Below, in pieces: positions 1 to 8,723 of a stretch of DNA of 64,000 nt. A model generated the notes under the pieces. It worked only from the letters and a program-made list of their open reading frames with translations, did not search any database and was not told the origin of the DNA. This DNA comes from CBDDLJ01 sp965230635 (lineage in GTDB: Bacteria > Pseudomonadota > Gammaproteobacteria > UBA1113), in NCBI GenBank assembly GCA_965230635.1, contig CBDDLJ010000023.1:1-64000 (forward strand). The letters run 5' to 3'. Position numbers and translations under genes: made by a program. Each line of letters starts with the position of its first letter. Positions within the stretch are counted from its first letter, which is position 1.

Positions 1-673
1 TCTCCATTTTATTGCTAACCAGCTTTTCTAAGGCAGGAATTTGTTGAATTGCGATGACAGTATCGTAGAGCATGTCGGTATACGTGATACGCGAATTATC
101 TTTTCGCCAAGTTTCGAATACATCAAAGAGTTGGGGTAAGAAGTCAAATTTATTGTTGAGACCAAGTTGATCGAGAGTCTCTTCAGGAGACTGTAAGCTG
201 TTTTTTACGGTCTCGATAAACTGGTGACCTGCTTCGACATAGTCTTTCTTGTTTCGTTTGGCATCCTTTAGCGCTTCGGCATCGAGAACTTGGTTGAGCA
301 TGCGCCAAATATGAAAATCAACTTCCTTATCACTCAGAATTTGTTTATTAAAAGCACGGAGATATCCTTCCTGTACAAAGCGATTGTAGAGTCGGTAGCC
401 CATGGCGTGAAAGGTTCTGACTTCAGGGAGCCGAGTTTGCGCTTGACCGATTTTCTGTAGTTTCTCAGCAAAGTCGGCTTTCGCCGCTTTGTTGAACATG
501 AGAATAAGGATACGTTGGGCGTCGAAACCTTGATTCAATAGATAGATAATTCGGTTCGCATGAGTCGTTGTTTTGCCGCTTCCAGCGACTGCGGTGACGA
601 CATAGTGTGCGGGGGCGGCCTCAATTACGTTCAATTGCTCGGGTGTTAGCTTTATGTCGCTTGTTTGGGGCAT
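1..673 (-). CDS. UvrD/Rep-type ATP-dependent helicase, N-terminal part (runs off left edge)
   Basis: Translating the minus strand from the ATG at 673 gives 224 open codons with no stop before the window edge. Residues 30-40 carry a Walker A motif (AVAGSGKTTTHANRI), preceded by the Q-motif-like LTPEQLNVIE, as in superfamily 1A UvrD/Rep/PcrA helicases. A second motif (ILILMFNKAAKADF) matches motif Ia. These enzymes unwind DNA 3' to 5' in repair or restart. The spacing after motif Ia and the RTFHAMGYRLYNRF segment are typical of small stand-alone UvrD-like helicases rather than canonical UvrD, which is present separately at 15998-18157. The C-terminal half is outside the window, so the subfamily cannot be set. 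Confidence 0.85.
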   Translation of the reverse strand, partial: MPQTSDIKLTPEQLNVIEAAPAHYVVTAVAGSGKTTTHANRIIYLLNQGFDAQRILILMFNKAAKADFAEKLQKIGQAQTRLPEVRTFHAMGYRLYNRFVQEGYLRAFNKQILSDKEVDFHIWRMLNQVLDAEALKDAKRNKKDYVEAGHQFIETVKNSLQSPEETLDQLGLNNKFDFLPQLFDVFETWRKDNSRITYTDMLYDTVIAIQQIPALEKLVSNKME

Positions 674-829
674 GAAAGATCTATCTGTTATAAATTTTAG
701 TTGAGGGTGAATACAAATAAAGCGAATATCAGGCAGAGCTTTACTGACGCTTAATTATGCATGACAATGGCGCATTAGCAGCATGGGATTAGCTGCCTTT
801 CTCTAACTTATCGATCAAAGACTGACTAT

Positions 830-1534
830 ATGCTTGTTCGCTTAATGATACTATTCATTTCAGGGATGTTGTTAGCATCATGTAGTGCAATTTCCGGAAA
901 TGATAAAGAAACCCAGATAATTTTATCTCGCCTTGATACAACGTCCTACCTAGTCGCGGGAAAAACAGCGATGATGATTGCAGCGGAGAATGGCGATAGC
1001 GGGGCCTTAAAAGCATCATTTGCCAAAGGAGACAAGCTTAATGCTATCTCAACCGAAGGAACAGCATTTTCTTTGGCTTTGAAGAATGGCCACGCTTCCA
1101 TTTGTCGCATCCTGCTAGCTGCAGGAAGTGATTGGCAACCCGGGTTTGATGAAAGACAATCAAGTGCGCTGATTGAAGCTGCATCGCAAGGGTTTGATGA
1201 TATTGTCAAAATGCTCATAGCCAGAGAAGTGCCTTTGGATCACCGCGACAAAGAAGGCTACAGCGCGCTAGCCAAAGCAGCAATTGGTGGCCATTTGACA
1301 ACATTGAAGATACTTATCAATGAAGGAGCAGAAGTAAACGCTGAACCCTTAGGCCGTTCTATATTGATGCACGTGGTTGAAGACGAAAATATGCTGATTT
1401 CACAGCAGCTCATTGCTGCAGGTGTGGATATTAATTATCAGGACGAAATGGGGGATACCGCGTTAAAGATCGCTCGAAGAAAAGGATATTATGATATTGA
1501 TTTGATGTTAGTACAGGCCGGTGCAAGACCTTAG
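830..1534 (+). CDS. Ankyrin-repeat lipoprotein
   Basis: A 234-residue protein. The N-terminus has a hydrophobic segment ending in a lipobox (LLASC at about 14-18), so it should be exported and lipidated. The rest is a run of four to five ankyrin repeats of about 33 residues, with the usual TALxxAxxxGH core (GKTAMMIAAENGD, EGYSALAKAAIGGHL, MGDTALKIARRKGY). Ankyrin domains bind proteins, but no partner is evident. The stop overlaps the start region of the next gene, so the two are probably co-transcribed with the DUF2914-type gene and the DUF218 gene. The exact role is unknown. Confidence 0.85.
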   Translation: MLVRLMILFISGMLLASCSAISGNDKETQIILSRLDTTSYLVAGKTAMMIAAENGDSGALKASFAKGDKLNAISTEGTAFSLALKNGHASICRILLAAGSDWQPGFDERQSSALIEAASQGFDDIVKMLIAREVPLDHRDKEGYSALAKAAIGGHLTTLKILINEGAEVNAEPLGRSILMHVVEDENMLISQQLIAAGVDINYQDEMGDTALKIARRKGYYDIDLMLVQAGARP

Positions 1535-1544
1535 AGATATGACT

Positions 1545-2375
1545 ATGCCAGCAAGAAAGAAACTGAATGTCGGGCCGCTGCCTGAACAACGAGAGGACTA
1601 TAGCGATTACCAAGAGGATGTTGTCCGTTGGGATCGAATTGGTGTTGTCGCTTTAGTTGTGCTAATCGTGCTGATAGCGCTCACTAGCATATTAGCTAGC
1701 GATACTGACGAACATGACGTGCAGCAAAGTGCCGAGCACACTGCAACTGACAGCGCAGAATCTCAAGAGACTGATTCCTTAGAGCCTGTCGTCGAGAATA
1801 AACTAAAGAACAATGCAGGCGAGCAGAGTTCCGCGGCGCTTCTGGAATTACCCGCAAACGAAAATAGGGCGGAGAGCAAACCGAGTAAGCAAAGCTTGAC
1901 CCAAGCCTCGGTCACTCAGTCAGTTACAAAAATCTCCCCAGAGAAAAAGGTAGAGGGTGACGAAGTTAGTGAAATGATTAATACGGCAAGCCTTGCTGCG
2001 ACGACTAGCTTTCGTCCCGCTTCAGTGCTGATCACAAACAGTGCAATCAAAGCCGCAGTACTAAATTTGAGTACCGACAAGGGTTTACCCGGTGAGGTGA
2101 TCAAACAGAGCATTGTGATGCCTGAACAAGGTTTGATCAAAGTGATGTTAAGCACTGAAATGCATGGCATGAAAGGAAAGAAATTATTTCATGAATGGTA
2201 CCGCAACGGTAAGCGCATAGCGCGGGTTAAGATTCCGGTAAATACCAATGAACAGGCATCGTACTCCAGTAAGTTTATTGATAAGCATATGATTGGTGAA
2301 TGGCAGGTAAAAGTGGTCGATACCTCTGCTGAGCCATATATTCTGGCAGACTTCGAGGTACTTAGCGCGCAATAA
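1545..2375 (+). CDS. DUF2914 domain membrane protein
   Basis: About 276 residues. After a charged N-terminal segment (about 30 residues) there is one transmembrane helix (VVALVVLIVLIALTSILA). A long low-complexity Ser/Glu/Thr linker of about 100 residues follows, then a C-terminal domain matching DUF2914 (LFHEWYRNGKRIARVKIPV, GEWQVKVVD). This suggests an inner-membrane anchor with a periplasmic domain. Start choice: the frame is open from GTG 1521, but AGAG at 1533-1536 is best spaced for ATG 1545; ATG 1539 is also possible. Its TAATG junction with the next gene (2373-2377) implies translational coupling. The function of the domain is not known. Confidence 0.75.
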   Translation: MPARKKLNVGPLPEQREDYSDYQEDVVRWDRIGVVALVVLIVLIALTSILASDTDEHDVQQSAEHTATDSAESQETDSLEPVVENKLKNNAGEQSSAALLELPANENRAESKPSKQSLTQASVTQSVTKISPEKKVEGDEVSEMINTASLAATTSFRPASVLITNSAIKAAVLNLSTDKGLPGEVIKQSIVMPEQGLIKVMLSTEMHGMKGKKLFHEWYRNGKRIARVKIPVNTNEQASYSSKFIDKHMIGEWQVKVVDTSAEPYILADFEVLSAQ

Positions 2376-3151
2376 TGGATTCACTTTTTTTCTTAAAAAA
2401 GCTGCTCGGTTTGCTACTTATGCCATCAGCTATGATTTTCTTCATTATCTTAATAGCTTGGTTTTGCTATAGAAAAGGCTTAGTAAAATTCGCAAGGTTA
2501 TTGGGCCTATTAGGATGTGTTGCATACTACTTACTCAGCACCTCGGCAGTGCCAAACATGTTAATTAGCGCTTTAGAGAGAGATTTTCCCGCATATGATG
2601 GGCGTAAGGTAGACTATGTGTTGGTCTTGGGTGGCTGGCACGCTTCTTCTCCCGCAAAACCATTAAGCAGTATCTTAGGGAGCGAATCCTTGAATCGTTT
2701 GACTGAAGGTCTGATGATTTACAGGTCGAATCCCGGGTCAAAGCTATTGTTATCCGGCTATAAAGCTAGAGATTCGATATCTCATGCTAAAGCGGCGTCA
2801 CAGGTTGCAGTCGCTTTAGGCGTTCCTGAAGAAGATATCTTCCTGGCAGAGAAGGTTAAAGATACCGCTGAAGAGGCGAAATATTGGGTTGAGTTTATTT
2901 CCGGAAAAACCATGGCCCTGGTGACAACCGCATCTCATATGCCGAGGTCAATATATCTGTTTGAGAAAGAATTGAAGCTTCGCAATATGAGTACGCAACT
3001 GGTTGTGCCTGCACCCACCCATTTTACCGGATGTATCAATGACTGTTTCGCTTGGCCACATTGGATACCTAGAGGTGATAACCTTGCTAGTGCTGATGCA
3101 GCTTGGCATGAATATCTAGGCTTGATATGGGCTCGATTGCAGCCTAATTAA
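2375..3151 (+). CDS. DUF218 / ElyC-SanA-type envelope protein
   Basis: A 258-residue protein with two N-terminal transmembrane helices (about 12-30 and 37-52). A DUF218 domain follows, with DYVLVLGGW, a KLLLSGY segment, VKDTAEEAKYW and VTTASHMPRSIYLFEK. The layout matches E. coli ElyC/YdcF-type proteins, which act in envelope biogenesis and peptidoglycan or lipid-carrier homeostasis. The enzymatic activity of the family is not settled. Start ATG 2375 overlaps the upstream stop. It is probably the last gene of an envelope operon starting at 830; ferrochelatase follows after 25 bp and may also be read through. Confidence 0.8.
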   Translation: MDSLFFLKKLLGLLLMPSAMIFFIILIAWFCYRKGLVKFARLLGLLGCVAYYLLSTSAVPNMLISALERDFPAYDGRKVDYVLVLGGWHASSPAKPLSSILGSESLNRLTEGLMIYRSNPGSKLLLSGYKARDSISHAKAASQVAVALGVPEEDIFLAEKVKDTAEEAKYWVEFISGKTMALVTTASHMPRSIYLFEKELKLRNMSTQLVVPAPTHFTGCINDCFAWPHWIPRGDNLASADAAWHEYLGLIWARLQPN

Positions 3152-3176
3152 CAACTAATTGGAATTGAGACTTATT

Positions 3177-4226
3177 ATGAGTTTTAAAGAGGGTAAGATT
3201 TTCGCTGAGGCTGAGGGGCGTGTTGGCGTCTTGCTGACCAACCTGGGGACGCCCGAAGCCCCTACCACGAAAGCGCTACGTGCCTACTTATCGGAATTTT
3301 TATCCGACCCGCGAGTTGTTGAGATTCCTCGACTACTTTGGATGATCATTTTGCACGGAATCATTCTTAGAGTGCGGCCAAAGAAGTCAGCACATGCCTA
3401 TCAGACGGTATGGACTGACAGAGGGTCGCCACTAAAATACCATACGGAGGATCAAGCTTCAGCACTCAAGAATGCTCTGAATTGCAGTACTTTGAACAAC
3501 AATACTTTGAACAACAGTGCCAGCGAAGAAATACTCGTCGGATATGCAATGCGTTATGGGAGCCCATCGATTAGCCGTCGTCTTGAAGAAATGATGGCCG
3601 AAAAGTGCGATAAATTACTGGTATTGCCGATGTACCCACAATATGCAGCCGCGACAACTGGCTCTACTTTTGATGCCGTTGCCAAGGATTTTCAATCCAG
3701 GCGTCAACTACCTAGCTTGCGCTTTATTGCCAGTTATCATACTTATCCACCTTATATTGATGCGCTTGCCAAGAGCATTCAGGAGCACTGGGACACTCAT
3801 GGCAAAGCTGAAAAGCTGTTGCTGTCTTACCATGGCTTACCTAAGTTTAGTCATGACAAAGGTGATCCTTATTACACTCAATGTATGGAGACCACAGCGC
3901 TGATAGCGAAAGCACTGGGCTTAGATGAAAATCAATATATGACAGTGTTCCAGTCACGCTTTGGTGCTGCTGAATGGCTTCAACCCTATACAGATGAAAC
4001 ATTGAAATCACTCGCTCAGCAAGGAACGCGTTTTGTTCAAGTTATTTGCCCTGGCTTTAGCGCTGACTGTTTAGAGACGATCGAAGAAATTGGTGTAGAG
4101 AACCGGGATTACTTCCTGGAGGCTGGAGGAGAGCGTTATGAGTATATTCCTGCTCTCAATGCAGGAGAGTCGCATATCAAGGTACTGACAGGCTTAGTAA
4201 GGGAAAACTTACAAGGCTGGCAGTAA
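3177..4226 (+). CDS. hemH: Ferrochelatase
   Basis: A 349-residue protein that inserts Fe2+ into protoporphyrin IX, the last step of heme synthesis. It is recognised by the N-terminal GVLLTNLGTPEAP motif, the catalytic-His segment LLLSYHGLPKFSHDKGDPY and the signature CPGFSADCLETIEE with its conserved Glu. The frame is open from TTG 3159, but ATG 3177 has a GGAATTGAGA Shine-Dalgarno region and fits the family N-terminus. An oddity is a short tandem duplication at about 3483-3512, encoding STLNNNTLNN in a surface loop before the GYAMRYG strand. The neighbouring copper-chaperone gene and the bufferin cluster further on fit a metal/heme theme, but no regulatory site was seen. Confidence 0.95.
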   Translation: MSFKEGKIFAEAEGRVGVLLTNLGTPEAPTTKALRAYLSEFLSDPRVVEIPRLLWMIILHGIILRVRPKKSAHAYQTVWTDRGSPLKYHTEDQASALKNALNCSTLNNNTLNNSASEEILVGYAMRYGSPSISRRLEEMMAEKCDKLLVLPMYPQYAAATTGSTFDAVAKDFQSRRQLPSLRFIASYHTYPPYIDALAKSIQEHWDTHGKAEKLLLSYHGLPKFSHDKGDPYYTQCMETTALIAKALGLDENQYMTVFQSRFGAAEWLQPYTDETLKSLAQQGTRFVQVICPGFSADCLETIEEIGVENRDYFLEAGGERYEYIPALNAGESHIKVLTGLVRENLQGWQ

Positions 4227-4249
4227 GTCAACTAAGAGGATAACTAACG

Positions 4250-4660
4250 ATGAAGCCATTCAAAATTTTGGTATTGCTCATGCTTGTTTATGCCAAGCCG
4301 GTTGTGGCTGATATTTCAGTGAATAATGGGTGGGTGCGTTTGCTACCTCCAACAGTCAAAACAACGGCAGCGTATATGACGATTACCAGCTCTCAGGATG
4401 ACCGCTTGGTTTCTGCATCAAGTCCTAAAGTAGAAAGGGTGGAGTTGCATCTATCTTCAATGTCGAATGGTGTGATGTCGATGAATCAGGTGGAGAATAT
4501 TGCGCTTAAACAGGGACAGACATTTGAATTAAAGCCGGGTAGTTACCATATTATGCTTATTGGTCTGAAACAGAGCTTGAGCGAGGGTGAAAAAATTCCT
4601 TTAACCTTAAGCTTTGAAAATCAGGGAGAGGTGCAAGTGGAGTTACCTATTCAGCGTTAA
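4250..4660 (+). CDS. PCuAC-type periplasmic copper chaperone
   Basis: A 136-residue protein with a signal peptide (about 1-20, ending PVVA-D). The domain carries the copper-binding pattern of PCuAC/DUF461 proteins: His and Met in ELHLSSMSNGVMSM and the distal His/Met in GSYHIMLIGLK. These proteins deliver Cu(I) to cytochrome oxidase in the periplasm. It lies 23 bp after hemH on the same strand, which suggests co-expression for respiratory haem-copper oxidase assembly. A possible SD sequence, AAGAGGATAA, precedes the ATG. Downstream it faces the convergent TRAP permease gene with only 7 bp between them. Confidence 0.9.
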   Translation: MKPFKILVLLMLVYAKPVVADISVNNGWVRLLPPTVKTTAAYMTITSSQDDRLVSASSPKVERVELHLSSMSNGVMSMNQVENIALKQGQTFELKPGSYHIMLIGLKQSLSEGEKIPLTLSFENQGEVQVELPIQR

Positions 4661-4667
4661 CTAACCA

Positions 4668-6743
4668 TTAGTAAAACATAAACGGCACATAAGCGACCAA
4701 TACTAAGGTCGTAGACATTACCATTAATGGCAGCAAAATCCGTTCATGTCGGTAGTAGAAACTATCACCCTCCGTTAGGGCTATGTCCACTTCTTCGCTG
4801 CCTACAACCTGTCTTGTTAACAGATGATTTAGCGAGACAGGAGGGCTCAGATACCCAAGTTCAAAAGCCACTAAGCAAGTCATCCAAAAGTGGATAGGGT
4901 TAATTCCATATTCATAGGCTAAAGGTGCGACTAGCCCGGATACTAGAATTAGCGCGCCAAAAGGGTCCATTACCATGCCGACAAATACCAGGAAAAGCAC
5001 CAATACCAGCATGCTTAGGTATAGGGAATCAAAACCTTCTGGTATCGCCAAACCACTGCCACTTCGCTCCAGAATACCACCTATAGTAAAGGAACAGGCC
5101 ATTAGCATTAGTAGAGCACCGATCTGTACAGACGAGTTTCCGATTGCATTATTAAATGCGCTGGTGACACTAGGGCTAACCTTAAGGGTCTCATTGCTTT
5201 GCTTAAAGCTGGCGCTGAATTTACGTTCGTAAACTATGAACGCAAATAAAATGACAGGAAGAATAATTGGCGCTGAGAACTCATCCAAATAAGAATCAAG
5301 AAGAAATGCATATATGAGCGCACAAACCGCGAAGATTGCTGCATAAGGTGCTAGCGCTCGAAGTCTTGACAGTGATGGTCGGAATGCTTCATCAAACGGT
5401 GCAATGCTGAGCGGTCCGCGTCGGGTGAGCATGGCAAAAACAAAAAACACGGCCAGTGTTAGCATAAAAACTCGGGTACCCCAATAAAAGAGATCATCAC
5501 TCAGTACTTCTTTGTTGAGTATTGCAATCCCTACCACCAGTAGGCAAGGACGTAATACCACACCAGAGCTACCAGTCATTGCGGTCACTGCTAAGGCCAG
5601 CTGGCGTCGGGTTCCGACTCGTCTGAGCTCTTGATAAACCACTGCGCCCATTGCGATGATAATAATACCCGATGCACCGGTATAGGCAGTCGGAACGGCC
5701 ATTAAGGCAATGGCCACACAGGCCAAAATTTCGGGCGGCAATCGCCATGGTTTGAAAACATCAAACAATTTTGCACCGAGTAAGCTTTCCTTTAGTAGCA
5801 TGCCTACCCATATATAGAGTCCAATGGTGAGGTGTAGATGAGTTAACTGAAATATTTGTGTGAAGTACATGCTGACACCAGGCACATGATTTTCATTAAC
5901 AAAGAAATGATAAGCGGCGGCTAACAACATCCAGGTTTGGATAGGAATGGTTAATATCAGCCTGAAAGGTGAAACCTTATGACTGTTTAGGGCCGGTGCT
6001 TTCAGCAAATGTGTCAGACTAATCAGCGTTAATAATGCGCTGCCAATCATCAAGATGATTAATAGCTCTGGTGAGCTTAAATTAGCCCCTCTATCTAAAG
6101 CATCGCTATAAAATCGGTAGCTCGAATAGAACAAACAAAATGCCGCGAGTGCTTGTGCAGTATGTGAAAAGTAATGCTCTTGTCTTGAACGGATACCACG
6201 AAATGCAATGTGTTCATTTCGCCAACTTGCGTAACTCGCGCACAGCAGCAGCAGAATGATTAGCATAGACTTTTGTTGATTGATGGCAAACAGGCTAATC
6301 TTTGCGAATGAAGACTCAAGGGTAGCAAACGCCTTGACCCAGGCAGTTGACTGCTGATGATATATCCGAGCAGCTTCGTGTTTGCTTTGGCAAACTTTTG
6401 CTTGCTTGATGATCGAGCTATGTGCAGCGTCGCGATTGAACTCATCAGAAAGTAGATCAAAGTCTTGGCTTTCTTCATCGTGCTGGCGTTTGAGTGAATC
6501 TAATTCCAGTTTAATATCTGGGTCTGGATTACAACTCGGGTTCGGGGCCTCGCCTCGCAGGATTAGGTAGTCATCCCACAAGTAGAGCCCCAGTTTGAGC
6601 ATCTGAGAATTAATGTTTTCGCTAGTGCCGGCTGCGACAGTTCCCAGTAAGAGTATTAGAACTGTCAGAGACAGGCAGCGTTTTAGCCAGCGGCTTGCTA
6701 GATCCATAAGGCTTGTTTTTGTTGTTTTGCAATCGTGAGCCAA
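4668..6743 (-). CDS. TRAP transporter large permease with fused DctQ-like N-terminal region
   Basis: A 691-residue membrane protein. Residues about 20-250 hold a first transmembrane helix, a roughly 100-residue soluble charged insert with two Cys (NPSCNPDPD, AKVCQSK), and about four helices resembling a fused DctQ small subunit. From about 280 on it matches the DctM large permease, with many helices and motifs such as MAVPTAYTGASGIIIIAMGA and LGYLSPPVSLNHLLTRQVVG. TRAP systems drive Na+- or H+-coupled uptake using a periplasmic binding protein. That protein is probably the adjacent upstream gene (6796-7818), 52 bp away on the same strand. The substrate cannot be read from the sequence. Confidence 0.8.
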   Translation of the reverse strand: MAHDCKTTKTSLMDLASRWLKRCLSLTVLILLLGTVAAGTSENINSQMLKLGLYLWDDYLILRGEAPNPSCNPDPDIKLELDSLKRQHDEESQDFDLLSDEFNRDAAHSSIIKQAKVCQSKHEAARIYHQQSTAWVKAFATLESSFAKISLFAINQQKSMLIILLLLCASYASWRNEHIAFRGIRSRQEHYFSHTAQALAAFCLFYSSYRFYSDALDRGANLSSPELLIILMIGSALLTLISLTHLLKAPALNSHKVSPFRLILTIPIQTWMLLAAAYHFFVNENHVPGVSMYFTQIFQLTHLHLTIGLYIWVGMLLKESLLGAKLFDVFKPWRLPPEILACVAIALMAVPTAYTGASGIIIIAMGAVVYQELRRVGTRRQLALAVTAMTGSSGVVLRPCLLVVGIAILNKEVLSDDLFYWGTRVFMLTLAVFFVFAMLTRRGPLSIAPFDEAFRPSLSRLRALAPYAAIFAVCALIYAFLLDSYLDEFSAPIILPVILFAFIVYERKFSASFKQSNETLKVSPSVTSAFNNAIGNSSVQIGALLMLMACSFTIGGILERSGSGLAIPEGFDSLYLSMLVLVLFLVFVGMVMDPFGALILVSGLVAPLAYEYGINPIHFWMTCLVAFELGYLSPPVSLNHLLTRQVVGSEEVDIALTEGDSFYYRHERILLPLMVMSTTLVLVAYVPFMFY

Positions 6744-6795
6744 GATCTATAGCAAATGCATATCCAAGAGGAATGCCATAGTCTGGGTAAGTAAC

Positions 6796-7818
6796 TTATT
6801 CTTTGTCTTTAGAGGTACATTCAGCCAAATTTGGGTCGACTTTACAGCGAACCTTTCTGAACAAGGTAAGTGCTTTGCCGTTGTAGACTTTCTTATCTCT
6901 TAGTGCCAAACGACTTTCTCTAAATAATTCGTTCCATTCGTCTTTTGCTTGATCGGAAATGTTGATCCAATATTTTTCAGGAATGGTTTGTTCGCTTTGC
7001 TCAATGGACTTGATGTCAGTGACATATTTGTTGGCAAGCAAGGTCCTGGACTTTTGAGCAAAGCCTTCAGGAAGTTTCTCCCAGCGTACAATCAATTGCA
7101 TCGTCACTTGAAGACTAGGCCAATTGATAATGCCGCCATTGGGTTCAAGCCCCTTGTACATTTCCATCGGTTCATACGCCAATCCCGGTGCGCCAGTAAT
7201 ATCGACAGCATGGTTGTTAAACTTTTGCAGTGCATTCATGATGCTTGAAGATACGGGCGTGAGACCAATTTTTTCGGCCAGGAAGGCTGTTTCCGGTGCG
7301 TTGTCCAGGACAGTCACTTTTTTCCCTGCCAGGTCAGATGGTACGCTGATATTTCGATCTTTCACGAACAGGAATATCGCTCCGATCGGAGAAATACCGA
7401 TCACTTCGTACTCGCCCTTACGCATAAGCTTACCGGCTTTCGGACTGCTAAGTGTTTTGATAATCATCGCCAAATGATCGTAAGTCGGAATGGCGCCGAC
7501 GGCATTGATAGAGCCGGTAAAATCGTTGTACTCACGTGCGCGAATGCCTGGCAAGTTGAGCATGTCGCAGACACCGTTCTTAAATTCTTCGGAGGCAACG
7601 CGGTCATCTGTGTAGACTTTAAAAGAAAGGTTAACGCCCCAGCGAGTTGCGTCAATTTTGTATTCTTTCATACGCTTATGGACAGGGCCATCATGGCCAA
7701 CAAAGTCAAATACACACATGGTGATTGGGGTTAGTTGACTTGCTATAGTAAACGTAGAAAATGAAAGTAAGCCGATGATAAGGCTGGCTTTACGGAGTAA
7801 GCAGATCGCGGTGTTCAT
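6796..7818 (-). CDS. Putative TRAP-associated solute-binding protein (DUF6091-like)
   Basis: A 340-residue protein with a signal peptide (about 1-26, ending TIAS). The mature part starts ITMCVFDFVGHDGP and has a periplasmic-binding-protein layout (GVNLSFKVYTDDRVASEEF, GKKVTVLDNAPETAFLAEKIG). The sequence resembles the putative solute-binding family DUF6091, found next to fused TRAP permeases, rather than classic DctP. It probably captures the ligand for the permease encoded just downstream. Two Cys near the C-terminus (VRCKVDPNLAEC) may form a disulfide. Ligand unknown. Confidence 0.75.
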   Translation of the reverse strand: MNTAICLLRKASLIIGLLSFSTFTIASQLTPITMCVFDFVGHDGPVHKRMKEYKIDATRWGVNLSFKVYTDDRVASEEFKNGVCDMLNLPGIRAREYNDFTGSINAVGAIPTYDHLAMIIKTLSSPKAGKLMRKGEYEVIGISPIGAIFLFVKDRNISVPSDLAGKKVTVLDNAPETAFLAEKIGLTPVSSSIMNALQKFNNHAVDITGAPGLAYEPMEMYKGLEPNGGIINWPSLQVTMQLIVRWEKLPEGFAQKSRTLLANKYVTDIKSIEQSEQTIPEKYWINISDQAKDEWNELFRESRLALRDKKVYNGKALTLFRKVRCKVDPNLAECTSKDKE

Positions 7819-7901
7819 TTTTTTCCCTTTATTCGGGTAAGCTCAGAAATTTACTTGCTGATCCTACCCGATAACTACCCTAAACGGGAAGGGGAGAGGT
7901 C

Positions 7902-8342
7902 TCATTTCGTGACTAACGGTCGATTCTGGTAATCGCTGAAGTCTGGTTGTTCTCGTTGATAGTTCTTCATCAATGGAGAGTGTACGATAAAGTCAGCGGT
8001 GCTTTTGTTGCACGCCACTGGAATATTCCAGAGTGTTGCCAAGCGTAACAGGGCTTTTATATCGGGGTCGTGAGACATGGGTTCTAGCGGGTCCCAGAAG
8101 AATATTAGCAGGTCAATCTTACCTTCTGCGATCAGCGCACCGATTTGCTGGTCGCCGCCTAAAGGGCCGCTTTGCACTCGGTTGACCTTAAGACCTGTTT
8201 GTTCTTCGATTAATTTTCCGCTTGTTCCGGTTGTGGTAAATTGGCAAGTATGTAGCACATTGATGTGTTCATTCAGCCAGTTGATCAGGTTGGGTTTGCG
8301 GTTGTCATGAGCGATTAATGCGATACTTTCAATTGGATTCAT
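7902..8342 (-). CDS. mgsA: Methylglyoxal synthase
   Basis: A 146-residue enzyme converting dihydroxyacetone phosphate to methylglyoxal and phosphate, the glycolytic bypass that relieves sugar-phosphate stress. The family signature is clear: IALIAHDNRKPNLINW, the phosphate-binding TTTGTSGKLI, the catalytic-Asp motif GPLGGDQQIGALI, and FFWDPLEPMSHDPDIKALLR. Length is close to the E. coli enzyme (152 aa). It is monocistronic, reading away from the sRNA candidate at 8593-8675, whose terminator would insulate mgsA from upstream transcription. Confidence 0.95.
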   Translation of the reverse strand: MNPIESIALIAHDNRKPNLINWLNEHINVLHTCQFTTTGTSGKLIEEQTGLKVNRVQSGPLGGDQQIGALIAEGKIDLLIFFWDPLEPMSHDPDIKALLRLATLWNIPVACNKSTADFIVHSPLMKNYQREQPDFSDYQNRPLVTK

Positions 8343-8591
8343 TGTCTATCCTGAATTAGAGCGCTTATTATTTTCTGGGTGAGAAGAGAAACCGGGCTTT
8401 GTTGAGTCGTCTTTTTGCTTGAAGAACCCTGTTGACATAACTTAGCTAAGTCTATTCAGGCTTAAACTACTCAAACGCTATTAGGGTATTGCATGTTTAT
8501 GACAACTAAATTGCTAAGCTAGCAAAAATACCACCCTTATATTACTTGCTTTGCGATGATCAGATTAGTTAAGTTTGTATTAATTATTAGC

Positions 8592-8617
8592 AAAAAAAAG
8601 CCCCGGAGAACCGAGGC
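8592..8617 (-). terminator. Rho-independent terminator of the sRNA candidate
   Basis: On the minus strand GCCTCGG-TTCT-CCGGGGC forms a 7-bp stem (one G-U pair) with a 4-nt loop, directly followed by TTTTTTTT. It sits 250 bp upstream of mgsA on the same strand, so it terminates something transcribed from further right, not mgsA itself. On the plus strand the stem has a C-A mismatch and no T-run, which fixes the orientation. Confidence 0.85.
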
Positions 8618-8675
8618 ATAACAAGTTACCACACTTGATTAAAACGAGCGGTCAAGTCTATCTACTTGACGCTAT
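8593..8675 (-). ncRNA. Candidate FNR/ANR-activated small RNA (about 83 nt)
   Basis: Not an ORF. On the minus strand a TATATT -10 hexamer lies at 8687-8682, predicting a start near 8675. An FNR-type box at 8710-8723 is then centred 41.5 bp upstream, the class II activator position. The predicted transcript folds into three hairpins. Hairpin 1 is a perfect 7-bp stem (GTCAAGT/ACTTGAC, loop AGATAG) at 8651-8670. Hairpin 2 is a 5-bp stem (CAAGT/ACTTG) near 8623-8638. Hairpin 3 is a GC-rich terminator stem at 8600-8617 ending in eight U. No plausible ORF is present. The size, structure and promoter class resemble FnrS or PhrS-type anaerobic sRNAs, but no homology to a named family is claimed. Confidence 0.55.
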
Positions 8676-8709
8676 AGGTTTAATATAGACCACTTACAGG
8701 GAATCCTAA

Positions 8710-8723
8710 TTGATGCAGGTCAA
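8710..8723. promoter_or_regulatory. FNR/ANR box
   Basis: TTGATGCAGGTCAA matches the FNR/ANR consensus TTGAT-N4-ATCAA at 9 of 10 half-site positions. It is centred 41.5 bp before the predicted start of the minus-strand sRNA. It also lies about 180 bp upstream of the plus-strand cytochrome c gene, so an effect on that gene cannot be excluded. Confidence 0.65.
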
